A DNA stretch of 64,000 nt. Source: Paraphoma chrysanthemicola. Its lineage: Eukaryota; Ascomycota; Dothideomycetes; Pleosporales; Phaeosphaeriaceae. Position 1 is the stretch's first letter; each line of letters starts with the position of its first letter. The notes under the pieces are model-generated. The model was not told the origin of the DNA. It did not search any database and saw nothing but the letters and a program-made list of their open reading frames with translations. The stretch is from contig JAGMWG010000001.1 of NCBI GenBank assembly GCA_020744225.1, positions 1,302,001-1,366,000 on the forward strand, read 5' to 3'. Made by a program: the position numbers and the translations under genes. This document shows, piece after piece, positions 11,095-22,610 of this stretch.

Positions 11095-12579
11095 ATGGTT
11101 AATGCCAAAAACGTCGCCTTCAAGGTCAACAAGCAGACGCCAATAAACCAGGGGCCACTGCAAGCATATGGAACCGTCATCAATTGCCGCAAGCCTGGCG
11201 GCAAGCGCTCGTCAACGGCGAAGGACCAGAAGGAGGTGCGATCGCATCATGTGCCGCTGAATGTCGAGGGGACGCTGAAACGCAAGCGGGGTGAAGAGGA
11301 GGATGGCGCCCACGCCCTGTTTGCGCTGCTCGGCGTCGAAGTGGTACCCGACGGAGCCCACAGATGGCAGTCACCAAAGCTCCCAAGGATCCGGAAGTCA
11401 AAGCTACCGTCTAAGGGCGTCGATATGGACTGCTGGTACATCATTCTCTCCTTTTCCGATCCCGCGCAGCTGCTCGAGCTGCGCACCAACATCCCATCAT
11501 GTTACTACTTTCTAAGAGACAACCCTATGCTCTGGAAGCTTAGCAGGATGTACCACTATGGAGACCTGCCAGACCCGCCCTCGGAACTCACGGAATTTCA
11601 GTATGCAGACCTGCGTCATGACCACGGATGCATGAGTTGCAAAGCTCCCAACACGCGCAAGACATACTGGGCTTTTCTACGGCGCTGGTGCAAGACATGT
11701 CTCCAGTCAAAGACGCTGAAAGAACACGACGCCATGGTCATGCTTCGGACTCCAGATGGCGAGGATCTTACTTTCTTGGCCAACTGTCTACCGTCTGGTA
11801 TTTTCGACTCGTGGGGAAATTTTGTTGGTGTTGGGCCGGCGACCACACATGCATTAAAGACAGTGTTCCTACTTTCCGACGTGAGGCAGATTGTTGCTGC
11901 ATACGCTCAACTCAAGGCACAGAACGAGGACGATCATGCGGAATGGAGCAAGAACCTGCGCGCGTGGATTCTCAAGAAAACGGAGCTTGTAGAAGAGCGC
12001 AAGGCCTTTGCGCACAAGATGGAGGCTTGGGAAGAGACGATTCGTAATGAGAGGTCTTATGACTATTCGGCCAAGAAGTCCAAGCGCAAGACTTATTTCC
12101 AGAAGAAGGCCTCTGAGCTTACACCAGCCATCAGTGTACGTGAGATGGAGTGCTGCCCATCATACCGTCGTGCGATCGCTATTCCTAAAGATCCGAACAA
12201 TACGTCGTGGCTGCAGCTGAAACCCAAACTCGAGAAGGAGGCAGCCGAGCTGAAAGCTACAGGTGGCCCGCCAGAAGACCGCGCTCGCGTATCCTCGACC
12301 CCCGGCATGACTTCTGGAACGTCCACGCCACTTCGCAGTATGGACTTTCCGCACAACCAACAGCCTCAGCTTCCGTACATGCTTCCCATGATTGGCTTCA
12401 ACCCAGGCATGGCATACCATCACGGTCTTCCCAATAGCCTGCCCAGCAATCTCCCGAATGGCCTTCCACACAGTCATCCGAATAGTCTACCGAATAGTCT
12501 CCCGCCCAGCCTACCGAGCCTCCATCCACCACATGGACACATGCCTCCACACAACCATACGCACAGTCACATGTTTTGA
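11095..12579 (+). CDS. F-box domain protein with repetitive Leu-Pro-Asn and His-rich tail
   Basis: The protein is likely a substrate-recruiting subunit of an SCF ubiquitin ligase, a role taken from the F-box. The 494-residue intronless frame starts at the ATG in CGCCATGGTT. An F-box-like helix set lies at about residues 107-155 (MDCWYIILSFSDPAQLLELR through YYFLRDNPMLWKLSRMYHYG). It is followed by a possible zinc knuckle with two CxxC pairs (CMSC and CKTC, about residues 180-205). A basic coiled coil runs at about 280-350. The C-terminus is low complexity: repeated NSLP/SLP/NGLP units from about 440, then HPPHGHMPPHNHTHSHMF. The His-rich end could bind metal, but this is speculation. The target is unknown. 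Confidence 0.75.
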   Translation: MVNAKNVAFKVNKQTPINQGPLQAYGTVINCRKPGGKRSSTAKDQKEVRSHHVPLNVEGTLKRKRGEEEDGAHALFALLGVEVVPDGAHRWQSPKLPRIRKSKLPSKGVDMDCWYIILSFSDPAQLLELRTNIPSCYYFLRDNPMLWKLSRMYHYGDLPDPPSELTEFQYADLRHDHGCMSCKAPNTRKTYWAFLRRWCKTCLQSKTLKEHDAMVMLRTPDGEDLTFLANCLPSGIFDSWGNFVGVGPATTHALKTVFLLSDVRQIVAAYAQLKAQNEDDHAEWSKNLRAWILKKTELVEERKAFAHKMEAWEETIRNERSYDYSAKKSKRKTYFQKKASELTPAISVREMECCPSYRRAIAIPKDPNNTSWLQLKPKLEKEAAELKATGGPPEDRARVSSTPGMTSGTSTPLRSMDFPHNQQPQLPYMLPMIGFNPGMAYHHGLPNSLPSNLPNGLPHSHPNSLPNSLPPSLPSLHPPHGHMPPHNHTHSHMF

Positions 12580-13676
12580 TCTGATTTCTTTCTCTATGTC
12601 CTTATTTTACCTCAGATGGCGCACTTGATCTACAGGCGTCTTACGGTTGGGTAATCACGGGTAGCATAACGGTCGTTCTGGAGTTGAATTCCTTTTCCTT
12701 GACGAGTAAATGGATGCATAGCGCTGCGAGTCATGATTGTATGCTGGAATAATGGGCGGCCGGAGTTCTAGCTTTTTATTGATACGCTCATCCATACGTT
12801 CATACATAGATCCGAATAATGAACAACACACTCACCACTGTCTTGGATTTTGCAATGTGACTATCAAGGATACTTTGCGCTGCTGCAATCGGCCACTTCC
12901 ACGCTGCGTGCGGTGCCGCTACTCCTGCCGCTCTCGGACAGGAACGGCATGTGGGGATCGTACGAGTAAGGGCCTTCATCGGCAGCTTAGCATATCAGCG
13001 AGCCCATTGGCGAGTCCAGATGATGCTCAAAGAGAGCAGCAGTCAATTTGTCGACAACATTTCAGAGCTGCAAGTCATCCACCTGGCAGACAAAGCGGAT
13101 ATTCGCCCCTTCAAAGCACGATGAACACATGCCGCAGAGCCTCAACTACCCCTCATCGCGCTGCGCTGCCTGCGTCGATCTAGTCCATATCCACCAATCG
13201 TAGGCCGTGGAGATCTCTGGCCATGCGCCCAGAACGTAGGAGCTATGAAACCAGCATGTGTTGTCCTGCGTGAGATTTTGGCGAAGCTCTTCAGGCTCTT
13301 CTTCACGTCCTGCCAGGAGAATGCTTCCTAATCGGCGAAATGGGGCCTGCACTCTTTGCAACAGGGCGCGATTACGATAGCGACGGGGCCTAGACAGTAA
13401 GAAAATGCAGCGAGTGTGATTGGCCAAGGAAGTCGTGTCGGCCCACTTTTCGATATCGCGTGTTGCCGAACGATTCTAGAGAAATGTTGCCATCGGCTTG
13501 ACTCTTGATAAAACCTCTTTCTCCCCCAGCGTCTACGGGTTTTAACGTTCTCTACTTTCCTTGCTCCTACACGCACTATCCTTTCGAGTCAATTGAGTGG
13601 ACAGGAAAGCTCGACACACAGACTGCTTATCAAGAGCTCCAAACGTTTGATCAGTCGATAGACGACAGACCGCACA
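12580..13676. other. intergenic region upstream of CCP1
   Basis: About 1.1 kb without a supported gene. Frames of 80-150 codons on both strands lack motifs. The last 180 bases, with a C/T-rich leader around 13,520-13,570, are likely the CCP1 promoter and 5' UTR. Confidence 0.45.
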
Positions 13677-14851
13677 ATGGCCTCCGCCTCAAGAACATTC
13701 ACGCGTGCCCTGCGCACCGCCGCGCCCACCCTCCGCACCACCACACGCTCGGCTCGCTTCGTCGTTCCCTCGCAGACCTTTCGCAAGCAGTGGCATCGCG
13801 GATATGCCACCGACAAGGAAGATCAACCAGACAAGTACGAGGGCAACCCGACAGGCCTGATTGTCGGTGCTGTAGCTCTACTCGCTGGAGCAGGTGTCTA
13901 CGGTCTCTACACACAAAAGCCTGAGCTCTTCGGCCAGGCGCCAAAGTCAAGCTTCTTCATCCCGCGCTTTGAGGACTACCAGAAAGTCTACGATGCTATT
14001 GCGAAGAGACTGGAGGAACACGACGACTACGACGATGGCAGCTACGGCCCTGTCCTGCTGAGATTGGCATGGCACGCCTCTGGCACGTAAGTACTCCTCA
14101 CAAAACTTCCCTATAAACTTGACACTAACTTGACTCAAGATACGACAAGCTCACCAATACCGGCGGCTCCAACGGCGCAACCATGCGCTTTGCCCCCGAA
14201 GGCGACCACGGCGCCAACGCCGGCCTCAAAGCCGCCCGCGACTTCCTCGAGCCCGTTCGCGAAGCCTTCCCATGGATCACCTACTCGGATCTCTGGATTC
14301 TCGGCGGCGTATGCGCCATCCAGGAGATGCAAGGCCCCAAGATCCCATACCGCGCAGGCCGCACCGATCGCGACTTGAGCTTCTGCACGCCTGACGGCCG
14401 TCTACCAGACGCGAGCAAGGACAGCAGCCACATCCGCGCCATCTTTGGCCGCATGGGCTTCGGCGACAAGGAGATGGTCGCCTTGTCTGGCGCACACGCA
14501 CTTGGACGCTGCCACACCGATCGTTCAGGCTTCGATGGACCATGGACATTCAGTCCCACGACCCTGACAAACGACTACTACAAGCTCCTGATCGAGGAGA
14601 AGTGGGCGTGGAAGAAGTGGAATGGTCCCAAGCAATTCGAGGACGTCAAGACCAAGACGCTGATGATGCTGCCGACGGATATGGAGCTGGTCAAGGACAA
14701 GAGCTTCAGGAAGTACACCGAGTTGTATGCCAACGATAACGAGGCGTTTTTCAATGACTTCAGGGACTCGGTGGTAACGCTGTTTGAGTTGGGTGTGCCG
14801 TTCCAGCAGCCGGAGGAGCATAGGTGGACGTTCAAGAGCAGCTTCGATTGA
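13677..14851 (+). CDS. CCP1: cytochrome c peroxidase, mitochondrial
   Basis: Cytochrome c peroxidase is a haem enzyme of the intermembrane space that reduces H2O2 using cytochrome c. Exon 1 (13677-14086) and exon 2 (14140-14851) flank a 53-base intron and give 373 residues. The N-terminus is an Arg/Ser/Thr-rich presequence (to about residue 45). A hydrophobic helix follows (NPTGLIVGAVALLAGAGVYG, about 58-77), the bipartite layout processed by m-AAA and rhomboid proteases in yeast. The catalytic distal Arg-Trp-His is in LLRLAWHASGT, which the intron splits. The proximal His is in LSGAHALGRCH, the radical-bearing Trp in FDGPW, and the Asp partner in MLPTDMELV. All catalytic residues are present, so the enzyme should be active. 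Confidence 0.95.
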
Positions 14852-15133
14852 GGGTATCGAGTATGCTGAGGGGAATGGAAGGGAAAGATCAACATACCGC
14901 AGGATTTCGTTTTGAACTCGAGATATCCATGTAGACCGTCTAGACTTTTGCTTTTCTGTGAGCAGGAAGAGTTTTTATAGACAGCATCCAGCATTTAGAA
15001 TTGACGGTGTTTACGTCGCATTTGTCTTGCTATTGTACATTCACTATGTATCGTCTCGAGCATATCCTCCATTCGTAGAAATGTGAACCATTTCAAATGA
15101 CCATTCGTAGCTCATTCCACGAGCCACCCTCAT

Positions 15134-16308
15134 TCAGTCTCGCAGAGCGTTCACAAACTTGGCCGTCTTCCTGCGCCAGTACAGCTCATAGTCTTTCTTC
15201 GCCTTGCAGAATTCCTCAATCTCCTTCTCTCCCAGCTCTCTGATCTGTTCATCCAGGCCCTCGATGTCTTGCTCCGGCAAAGCAGGAACATCCGGAGCAG
15301 GTTTGACACGAAGGCGCGAAGGTCCGTACAAGAAAGCCAGCTGTTCCTCATGCTCGCTTGAAACCTCCTCCTCATGTCCAGACGCTTCAAATGTGACCTT
15401 CTTCTTGCTTCGCGTCTTGTGTGCACGCGGCGACGTCCCCTCCTCCGGCACAAACAGCGTCGACTCGCCTTCAGCCCCCTTTGAAAGCGAAGACGCCTCT
15501 CTGCTCATAGCAAACAGCAACTCCTGCATCTTATCCTCACCTAGCACGCCGACCCCAAACTTCCATATCTCACCCACAATCACCTCCCATTCTCTATGCA
15601 TCTTCTCAATCTCCCGCTTCTGCTGCTCAATGTGCTCCGCATAGTCCGCCATCCGATCGCCTAGCTTCGACTTGAACTGCTCACGCTTGCCCTCGGTGTC
15701 GGTGTACGTCAGTCGCATCGTGTATGCGGATAGCGGGATGTACAGTTTCTGAGCTTCACGCTCGATTTTGGCGGGGGCGGCGAGGCGAACAGGTGAGGCA
15801 TCGGGGTCGTGTGAGGGCGAGGATACGGGATGGAGAGTATTTTCGTAGAGGGTGTCGAGGTGCGATTGGAGGGTTTCGTTGATTCTAGAGATCGTGATGG
15901 TGTAGAGGTGACGGCAGTAAGCGTCGCTGGTGCCTGTGCATGCGGTCTTAGAAGGAGACATCTACCATGCGGCCTGAGTTTGGGGTACTCGCCCTTGAAT
16001 GCAACAGCCAGAGGATGCATGTTGGATCTCTTCTTTGACACCTTCGATTTGGTTGTTCGAGGGCTACGTGAGCTTGACCTAGACTTGGAGATTTGCTCTT
16101 TCTCGTCCGCGGCATGCTCGACAGTGAGTCGTGTTTTACTTTGCGCAGACCGTGGCGTAACAAAAGGCTTACTGACTCTAGGCTTTTTCTTGTCGAAGAT
16201 CGCTGCAACAGAAATCGACTTCTTGGCCGCGATGGGTGAAGCCTGTTTGCCGATAGGCTTTACACTGCGGCGAGCCGGTAGACTGTTGCCTCGGTGATCG
16301 ACTTCCAT
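15134..16308 (-). CDS. unknown basic protein with coiled coil
   Basis: I do not recognise this protein. Exon 1 begins at 16308 (MEVDHRGNSLPARRS) and codes a Lys/Arg/Ser-rich, probably disordered and nuclear-type N-terminus. The 3' exon ends at 15134. The splice is uncertain. Donor 15988 (GTACCC) with acceptor 15927 gives a 62-base intron and a 370-residue product. Donor 15965 (GTAGAT) with acceptor 15934 also keeps frame but leaves only 32 bases, too short for a normal intron. The second exon has helical segments (ISRINETLQSHLDTLYENTL), a coiled coil (DYAEHIEQQKREIEKMHREW) and an acidic stretch. A conserved-looking Trp/Tyr-rich end follows (EEFCKAKKDYELYWRRKTAKF). A chromatin or kinetochore role would be only a guess. 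Confidence 0.6.
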
Positions 16309-16675
16309 GGTTAAGACGTTGCGATTGTACAGAAAAGTTTATTGCGTGGTGTGGATGGCGCAAGATGAAGTGAGGCGTCGTTGTGTTGGGCTAAGGAATA
16401 TTCCGACCTTGGTGAGGTAGGCGCGATGGGCGAAGAGCAACACAACAAGGAAGAAGCGTGCCACATAAGATGACAGAATATAGAATGCAGAAACGACCGT
16501 ATGTAGTTTCAGTATACATGAGGAAGAGACTAGCAATACTCACGACGGTCAACCAAGATCATTACATGCCCATGTTCACGTGCTCTTGAGTCATGCACTG
16601 CTTCCACTGTAATTGATCCATATGGTACAATCATTATACATGGTAGTATCGTGCAGGTACATAAGGGCATTATCC
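16309..16675. other. intergenic region downstream of GRX5
   Basis: Promoter of the 16308 gene and 3' UTR of GRX5. Nothing else seen. Confidence 0.45.
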
Positions 16676-17318
16676 TCAAGGCTTCTGCTCCGGCTCAGCA
16701 GGTACAACCACACCCTTCTCTTCGAGCATCTTCGCAAGCGATCCGTCCTGATGCATAGTCATAAGAATGTCGCAGCCGCCAATGAACTCCTTGTCGACGT
16801 AAAGTTGCGGTATCGTGGGCCATTCAGAGTACTCCTTGATGCCTGCGGTATGGTTGTTAGTATGCAACGCTCCGAATTGCATGGTCTGCGGCAACCCGAG
16901 ACCTGTTCGTCCATTTCCACCACGATCTATTCCACAGCGACAATGGTGTGAACTTACCTGCTCTAAGTTCCTGATCTTCCAAGACATTGAACGCAGTGAA
17001 TTTCTCCGGATCAACGCCCTGCATGCCTAGAATCTGTATGCTCGCTCTCGAGAAGCCGCATTGTGGCGTCTCGGGTGTGCCCTTCATGAACAGAACGACC
17101 GGCGCCGATGCAACGGCCTTATCTATCGCGCTTCTGACTTCATCGGAGAGAAGTCTCGCTTGGAACGGTGTGATAAATCGTGTGGGTGCGAAGGGGCGAG
17201 TCGCAGGTGTGCTTGCGCGAGTGGCTGCTCGAAAGGCCTATACACGCTTGCGTTAGTCTAGGCTTAAAAAATAAGTTCGAAGAGCTGTTACCGAGGGAAT
17301 TGCGCGTCTTGAGAACAT
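16676..17318 (-). CDS. GRX5: monothiol glutaredoxin 5, mitochondrial
   Basis: GRX5 transfers Fe-S clusters from the mitochondrial scaffold to target proteins in the matrix. Three exons are read: 17318-17292 (9 codons), 17237-16958 and 16842-16676. The introns are 54 and 115 bases and the product is 157 residues. The N-terminus is a mitochondrial presequence (MFSRRAIPS, then AFRAATRASTPATRPFAP). The monothiol active site CGFS is in PQCGFSRAS. The glutathione-binding TIPQLYV and GGCDI motifs and the WP pair in SEWPTIP are present. The length and motifs are standard for the family. Confidence 0.95.
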
Positions 17319-18407
17319 GGTGAGGTTTGAGGAGTGTGGTGTTGTCGTGATTGGAAATGCAAGCACCTCCGCACTTCGCCGCAAATAATTGGGATGAGGT
17401 CAGGATGTGCCAAGACCGCGCCATGGGTGCTGATATCACTAATCTCCGTTCCTGTCATTCGTCGTCGAATTGATCGCTTTACGGTCTTATTTCTTCTTTT
17501 CGTATTACGTCGTGCTTCTATCATGGTAATTACTTGGAGAATTAACAGCAATAGTCACCACCACCTTTCCCTGATCATCAATAAGCATACATGCATCCTA
17601 TTGTTGACACGCCGCATCGGCTACGATCTACACCTGATGATGTTCGCAACGGAAACCGTGTTTGGTCCGTGAGCACGAGCTAGGACTATGTAGCTATACG
17701 TGACCAAGACAAGAGTTACTGCCGGATCCCTGGTGTAGTCAGGTTGGTTACAGAGCGCCATGCCTTGCCAATCCATTTCTGAGTTCGCGCACGAGTCACA
17801 AAAAAAGGAAATTTCTTCGTGACGGGCTGTTTGGGACGCTTGTGTTGACGCAGAATTGTCGCTAGATCGCTCTCGTACTTACTTTATCATTCGTTTCACG
17901 TTTGACTGCGGATGCAGTGGTCGCGCGGAGGAACGCATCGTCCGTAAGACTAAATAGTTCCCGTTTCAGTGGCTTGCGTGTTATGTTAGCGTATCGTGGA
18001 AACAAACAGACCTCAGCACTCACTCAGGTCCTCAAATATTTGGTCTGAGGTGCATGGGAGCAATGTGGTTTTAAATCGACGAGATCAAGTTTCGCCACTA
18101 GGGCGACTGCTGCCTGCCAAGTACCATGGTGCGAAAGAGGACACGTTAAAATCGCACTTGTAGACTGATGTAATACTGTGCATTTGTACATGATTCACAT
18201 GCGTTGAATGCGAGTGCAAATGCTTCAATATCGTAATATACTAGCAACAGGACCCTGCTCAAGACGGTCGAAGCCCGAGCCTGAAATGATCGCGCTCAAA
18301 AGTTTGCAAATGCCCGTGGTATCTTCCTGAACGCCTTAATGCAATGCAATCATAATCATAAACCTCATGCCACAGGTTCGAGACACCATGGGAGATAGGC
18401 TTGACGC
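17319..18407. other. intergenic region
   Basis: About 1.1 kb with balanced base composition. No gene, tRNA or repeat recognised. Its left end must contain the GRX5 promoter. Confidence 0.45.
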
Positions 18408-21196
18408 TTACGCCCTATTCGAGCTGCTACTCGATGAAATATGCGAGTAAGTTCGAAGTACTGGCATTGGAGGCTCAGCAGGCTCAATGCTCATGCTGCC
18501 ACCCCGAGGCGCGAGTCCTTCAGGCCAGCTTCGACGTTCTCTATGCTCGACAGAAGGCAGCCCGTCATTTTCCTTGTGCAAGCTCAGACGACCTTTAAAC
18601 TTGCTAAATCTCTTCGGCTTCTTCTCACCCGCCATCTCCCTCCTTTTCTCTTCAGCTTCTGACTCACGCCTGCTTTCCTCGTCGCGAACAGGGTCGGCAA
18701 GTTTTCTTGTCGCTGGCAGTGCATTCAGCCATATCGGATAGAGCGAGCCAGCTGCATATGCTGCGATGATTACGCAGAATGCGTACTGTGCGTTATGTAT
18801 CTTCAGTGATGCAAACATGATCGGGGGAATCACCGCCCCTCCGCCGATAGCGGCTGTGAGCAGGACTGAAGCGTCCTTTGTGTGTCTGCCCATTCCTCGA
18901 ATGCCTTGTGCAAATATTTGAGGGAAAAGAGGACCTTCGAAAAACATCAACAAGACTATCATAGCGGCGCCAGTTGAACCAGAGGTTTTCATGGTGGCTC
19001 CAGCGAATGCGATGGCGCCGAGGTAGAAAAAGAGTAGGCTGAATCTAGGCTTCACCCAGATATCAATACCGGCAGCTAGAAAACGCGAAACAGCAAATGC
19101 AGTGTGGCCAATCGCCTGGTGTGATACGTAGTCGGTGGATGGTCGAACTCGTTGTAGATATTCCGAATAGGAAGTACTGGTAGCCTCCTGACCGCCAACA
19201 TAGCAGAATTGGCTGAAAACTGCCATTCCTAGACCGATCCAAAGGATTTTGACAGGCTTCCGGCCCAAATTGATGGTCGCGTCTCTTCGTACAGGCAAGC
19301 GGATACTTGCGGCCTCGAGCTCCTCATCTGTGGCTTCGGGAAGCGGTACGTAGAAATAGATGATCGCAAGTAAGATGTTGAAGAACGAGATTCCCAGATA
19401 CGTCCATTGTACATCAATGAGGGATTCCGCATCTGCTCTGAATAGCACTTTCTTGGCTAGCAACGGCGACACGATTGTTCCGATGGCCTGGACTCCTTGC
19501 GACAGGTTGAGTCGTACTTCAGCGTACTCTGGTGGGCCGCACAGGGCAATGAACGGATTTGCGCTCAATTCCAGAGTCGATAGGCCTGCTCCGACGATAA
19601 AATTTGAGACGAGGAATGCCGGGAACGAGTTGAGAACAGCGGACGGCCAAAAGACCAAGGCCCCACAAGCGTATACCGATAGTCCCACCATATAGCATGC
19701 TTTGAAACCCCATGTCTTGAACACAAGCCGTCCAAACGACAAGGGGCCGACGACGTAGCCGGTGTAGTAGGCGCTGTGTTGACCCACGGTCTGCCAATCA
19801 CTCATGCGAGCGACTTCCTGGAAGCGTGAATTGAGGACATCTAGGAAGCCATAAGCAAAGCCCCAGATAAAGAAGAGAACGGTGACCATCAGAACAGGAT
19901 ATAACGACTCGCGATTGGTCCTCAGGGTTATGTTCTTCTTTTGGCCAGTGTTGACGAAGTCGAAGAAGGGTATTGACTGTCGTCGCGTGCGCGCTGTCGT
20001 AGCATAAGTGACAGCAGTGTTAGAGGGTCGTAGCTGAGGTAATTCGTTCATGTCTGGAGTTGTCAGGAAATCCATCATACCCATGGGAGTATCGTCGCTT
20101 CCTCTGGGGGGCGGCGGCTTGCTTGTGGGGGATAGAGGCGGACTCGGTGGGTCGGAGCGTCTTCTGGAGTCGACGATATCTGGGTGTAGCACTGGCTCAT
20201 CGCTCGTGTGTGTCGCGGTCGGATCGCGCATTGTAGTGTGGTCGATGACCCAGCTAGGTAGAAAGCGACGAAACAGTGGCTTCAGCGCCGGCACACACCC
20301 GCACATGATACCAATGTTGATTTCCACCGTGGACCACATAAAGGATAACGAAGCGTACCACGCAAAATCGCCTGTATTTCTTTGGTCGTTTCCGTTCTCG
20401 GATTGATTAGCCTGTGCCGCACGAAGAGTGGCGCGCTGGGCCTCCTGGAGATAGGCGATGCGAACAACATCGATGATGGCGACGAAGATACCAAAGCCAA
20501 ATGTAATGACAAGGATAATCTTCTGCTTCTTTGGCAACCGCATGCTCGTAAGGATAGGCATGGGCAGGAAAAATATGGCGAGATCCGTGATAATGTTGAG
20601 TGGCGCGGAGGACAGATATATAGTCACTATGTTCGTGCAGGAGGCCGTAGAAGGGACCGGTGAAGCCCATGCGGCATTGACTGGCCGACACTGAAGTATG
20701 TTCAGAATTGTGAGCGCCAGTCCTCCCACGTTGACGACGACCAATGTGGCGATAGTGGCCCAGCGGAAAACTTTATGGGTTGTGGAGAGGGTTAAGTAGA
20801 AAACGAGGATACTGGTTTTGGTCGCCATGAGGGCTGGGTTCTGCTATGCTTCAGCCATGGTCCATGGAATGCGGGTCATGCATAACATACGTAGAGAACA
20901 GAGAAAACCCAAGACGATTGCTTCATCGGCCGCAACCATTCTTGTGGGATGTCCTCCTGTCGTCGGCCTAAGCCTTTGGTTGCACCGAAGATAATCGCGA
21001 AAGAAGCACCGAATGCCAATAACCATGCCAACAGCATTGTCCAATCGTCCCATCCCGGCTTTCTAACGACGCAAAATCTTGAGATCAGACGGAGGCCGAC
21101 GAATATAGAACATATCGCAAGTGTCGCGGCCGACACGCCCATCACCAACGGGCCTCGTGTCGCAAAGTCGCCCTGGAAATCATTCGTCGCCATCAT
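18408..21196 (-). CDS. fusion of fungal rhodopsin-domain protein and L-fucose-permease-like MFS transporter
   Basis: Exon 1 (21196-20891, 102 codons) and exon 2 (20840-18408) are joined across a 50-base intron and give 912 residues. Residues about 15-298 are the seven-helix fungal rhodopsin-type domain found in PTH11-like proteins. Signatures are GWDDWTMLLAW, VLY|NPALMATKTSILVFYL across the splice, and WSTVEINIGIMCGCVPALKP. A Pro/Ser-rich linker (about 300-411) follows. Residues about 412-800 are an MFS transporter of the FHS (FucP) type: LFFIWGFAYGFLDVLNSRFQ, AYYTGYVVGPLSFGRLVF, then NPFIALCGPPEYAEVRLNLS. A basic Ser-rich cytosolic tail closes the protein. No stop, frameshift or promoter-like break lies between the domains. 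The joined sensor-like and transporter domains suggest a sugar transceptor, which is inference; the substrate is unknown. A tandem acceptor (TAGCAG, 20841-20846) could add one Gln. Confidence 0.8.
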
Positions 21197-22295
21197 GCGC
21201 TTAAGTCGTGTACTGGACCATGATCCGGTGGAAATTGCGGTTGGGCGGTCAAAATCGAATAGGTTGTCTATCGCGGTCGCGGGCGTCGAGGGGTATGCCA
21301 GTGTTGGGGCAACAACATTCTCCAGCGACTGCGCAGTAGTGGGAGATTGATCGAGGTGTAGAGGAAGGTGCAGAAGCGACTGATGACCGATGCGCCGCCA
21401 CAAGTTGTACGCCAATTCAACCCCAGATCTCCCGACGAAAAAGACGAGTCAAGTGGAGAAGCGGCTGGATATGAGGTACGGGTTGGTGTTGAACCGGCGC
21501 AAAATCCTGGATTGGCGATTGGAGAGGAGCGCGATGAACTATGTGGAGACGGCCAGCGGTGACGACACTGGCGTCTGTCCACCTGTGGAATCCTTCCGAC
21601 AGCCCGGCACGTGCATTAATCCCGCGCCTGCGTGAGCCCACAGGCTAGAATTGTGGTTCGCTGCCAGGACAACTCCGTTGCCTTCCGAGTCCTAGGCCTC
21701 GGAGTGATGTTTGACGAGCGTTGTCGTCGTCGTTGCTTGCTCTTTGGATGGAAGGGCAGCTGCAACGGCGCGTCTCGGTGTCTGCTGTTGAACATGGCGC
21801 ATACCGCCTCGACAGTCAAGCCTCAGACTTAGCCCGATGGGGTGCCAGGTGCTCAGCAACTTGCAGCCCCGAGCAAAATGCCGCTCCTCTCCCCATGTTC
21901 TCCAGACGCCTCGCTCCCTCAACAGAGCTGGGATGAGAAACAATATCGCTTGCGCCATCCCCAAAATGGTCAAGGCACGTCGGCTAAAGCGATCTGTGCA
22001 CGCGAGATCTTCAGCCCTCATCCCAGCGCCCCAGAATGCGGGGTACCAAATAACGACTTTCCGGGAGACCTTTACTGTCCAAGAATGGCGCCGGTGAGCG
22101 CTAATTGACAGGGCAGCGGCTTCGCGCGGTCATGTGAAGTGAAAAGACGGCAGAGCCTCAGCAGCCAGGCTTGGGAACAACAAATCTGCCTCAGCTCGGG
22201 CGACTGCGGCTGCTGCACATTCTGACTCAATCCCTTGTGGGCAGATCCGAGGTGGAGCAAAATTTCCTCAATACCACCGACACTAATTTTGCACG
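21197..22295. other. intergenic region
   Basis: Promoter side of the rhodopsin-MFS gene. Many short overlapping frames on both strands have no recognisable content. No RNA gene or repeat seen. Confidence 0.4.
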
Positions 22296-22610
22296 TTATA
22301 TCGACGCAAGCCATTTGCTCGTGATTTGGACCCTTCGGATACCATAGATAACGCTCATACTTTGATCCGTTGCTTTTGCTGCAGCAGTTCTACTAGATTC
22401 TACACAGAGCGATGTCGCAACACCCATCAATGTAACGTGCATGGCCTTATTCCTTGTCATCGTGGTATAAAACCACGAAGCCACCAGTCTACCCATCGCC
22501 ATCACAAGACCGATAATTCCGAGATCATTTGTGTGCAAATCTAACTCAATTTGCACCTCATTAAATCGTGACGGAAGATCGGCCACGAGCTTCATGATCG
22601 TCATTTGCAT
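22296..22610 (-). pseudogene. possible relic of an MFS transporter
   Basis: A 104-codon frame contains a stretch resembling the first helices of a bacterial-type MFS permease: VADLPSRFNEVQIELDLHTN, then DLGIIGLVMAMGRLVASWF, and HVTLMGVATSL. Hydrophobic segments and the spacing of LGI..GL...GRLVA resemble helix 2 and the following loop of the major facilitator fold. Nothing before or after continues the fold, so if real it is a fragment of about one sixth of a transporter. Chance resemblance cannot be ruled out by eye. Confidence 0.25.

Noticed and set aside
13146..13427. 93-codon minus-strand frame with several Trp
   Set aside because: Reads somewhat protein-like (WFHSSYVLGAWPE), but no family recognised and no spliced continuation found.
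18370..18390. GGTTCGAGAC resembling a tRNA B box
   Set aside because: No A box, acceptor stem or anticodon arm around it.
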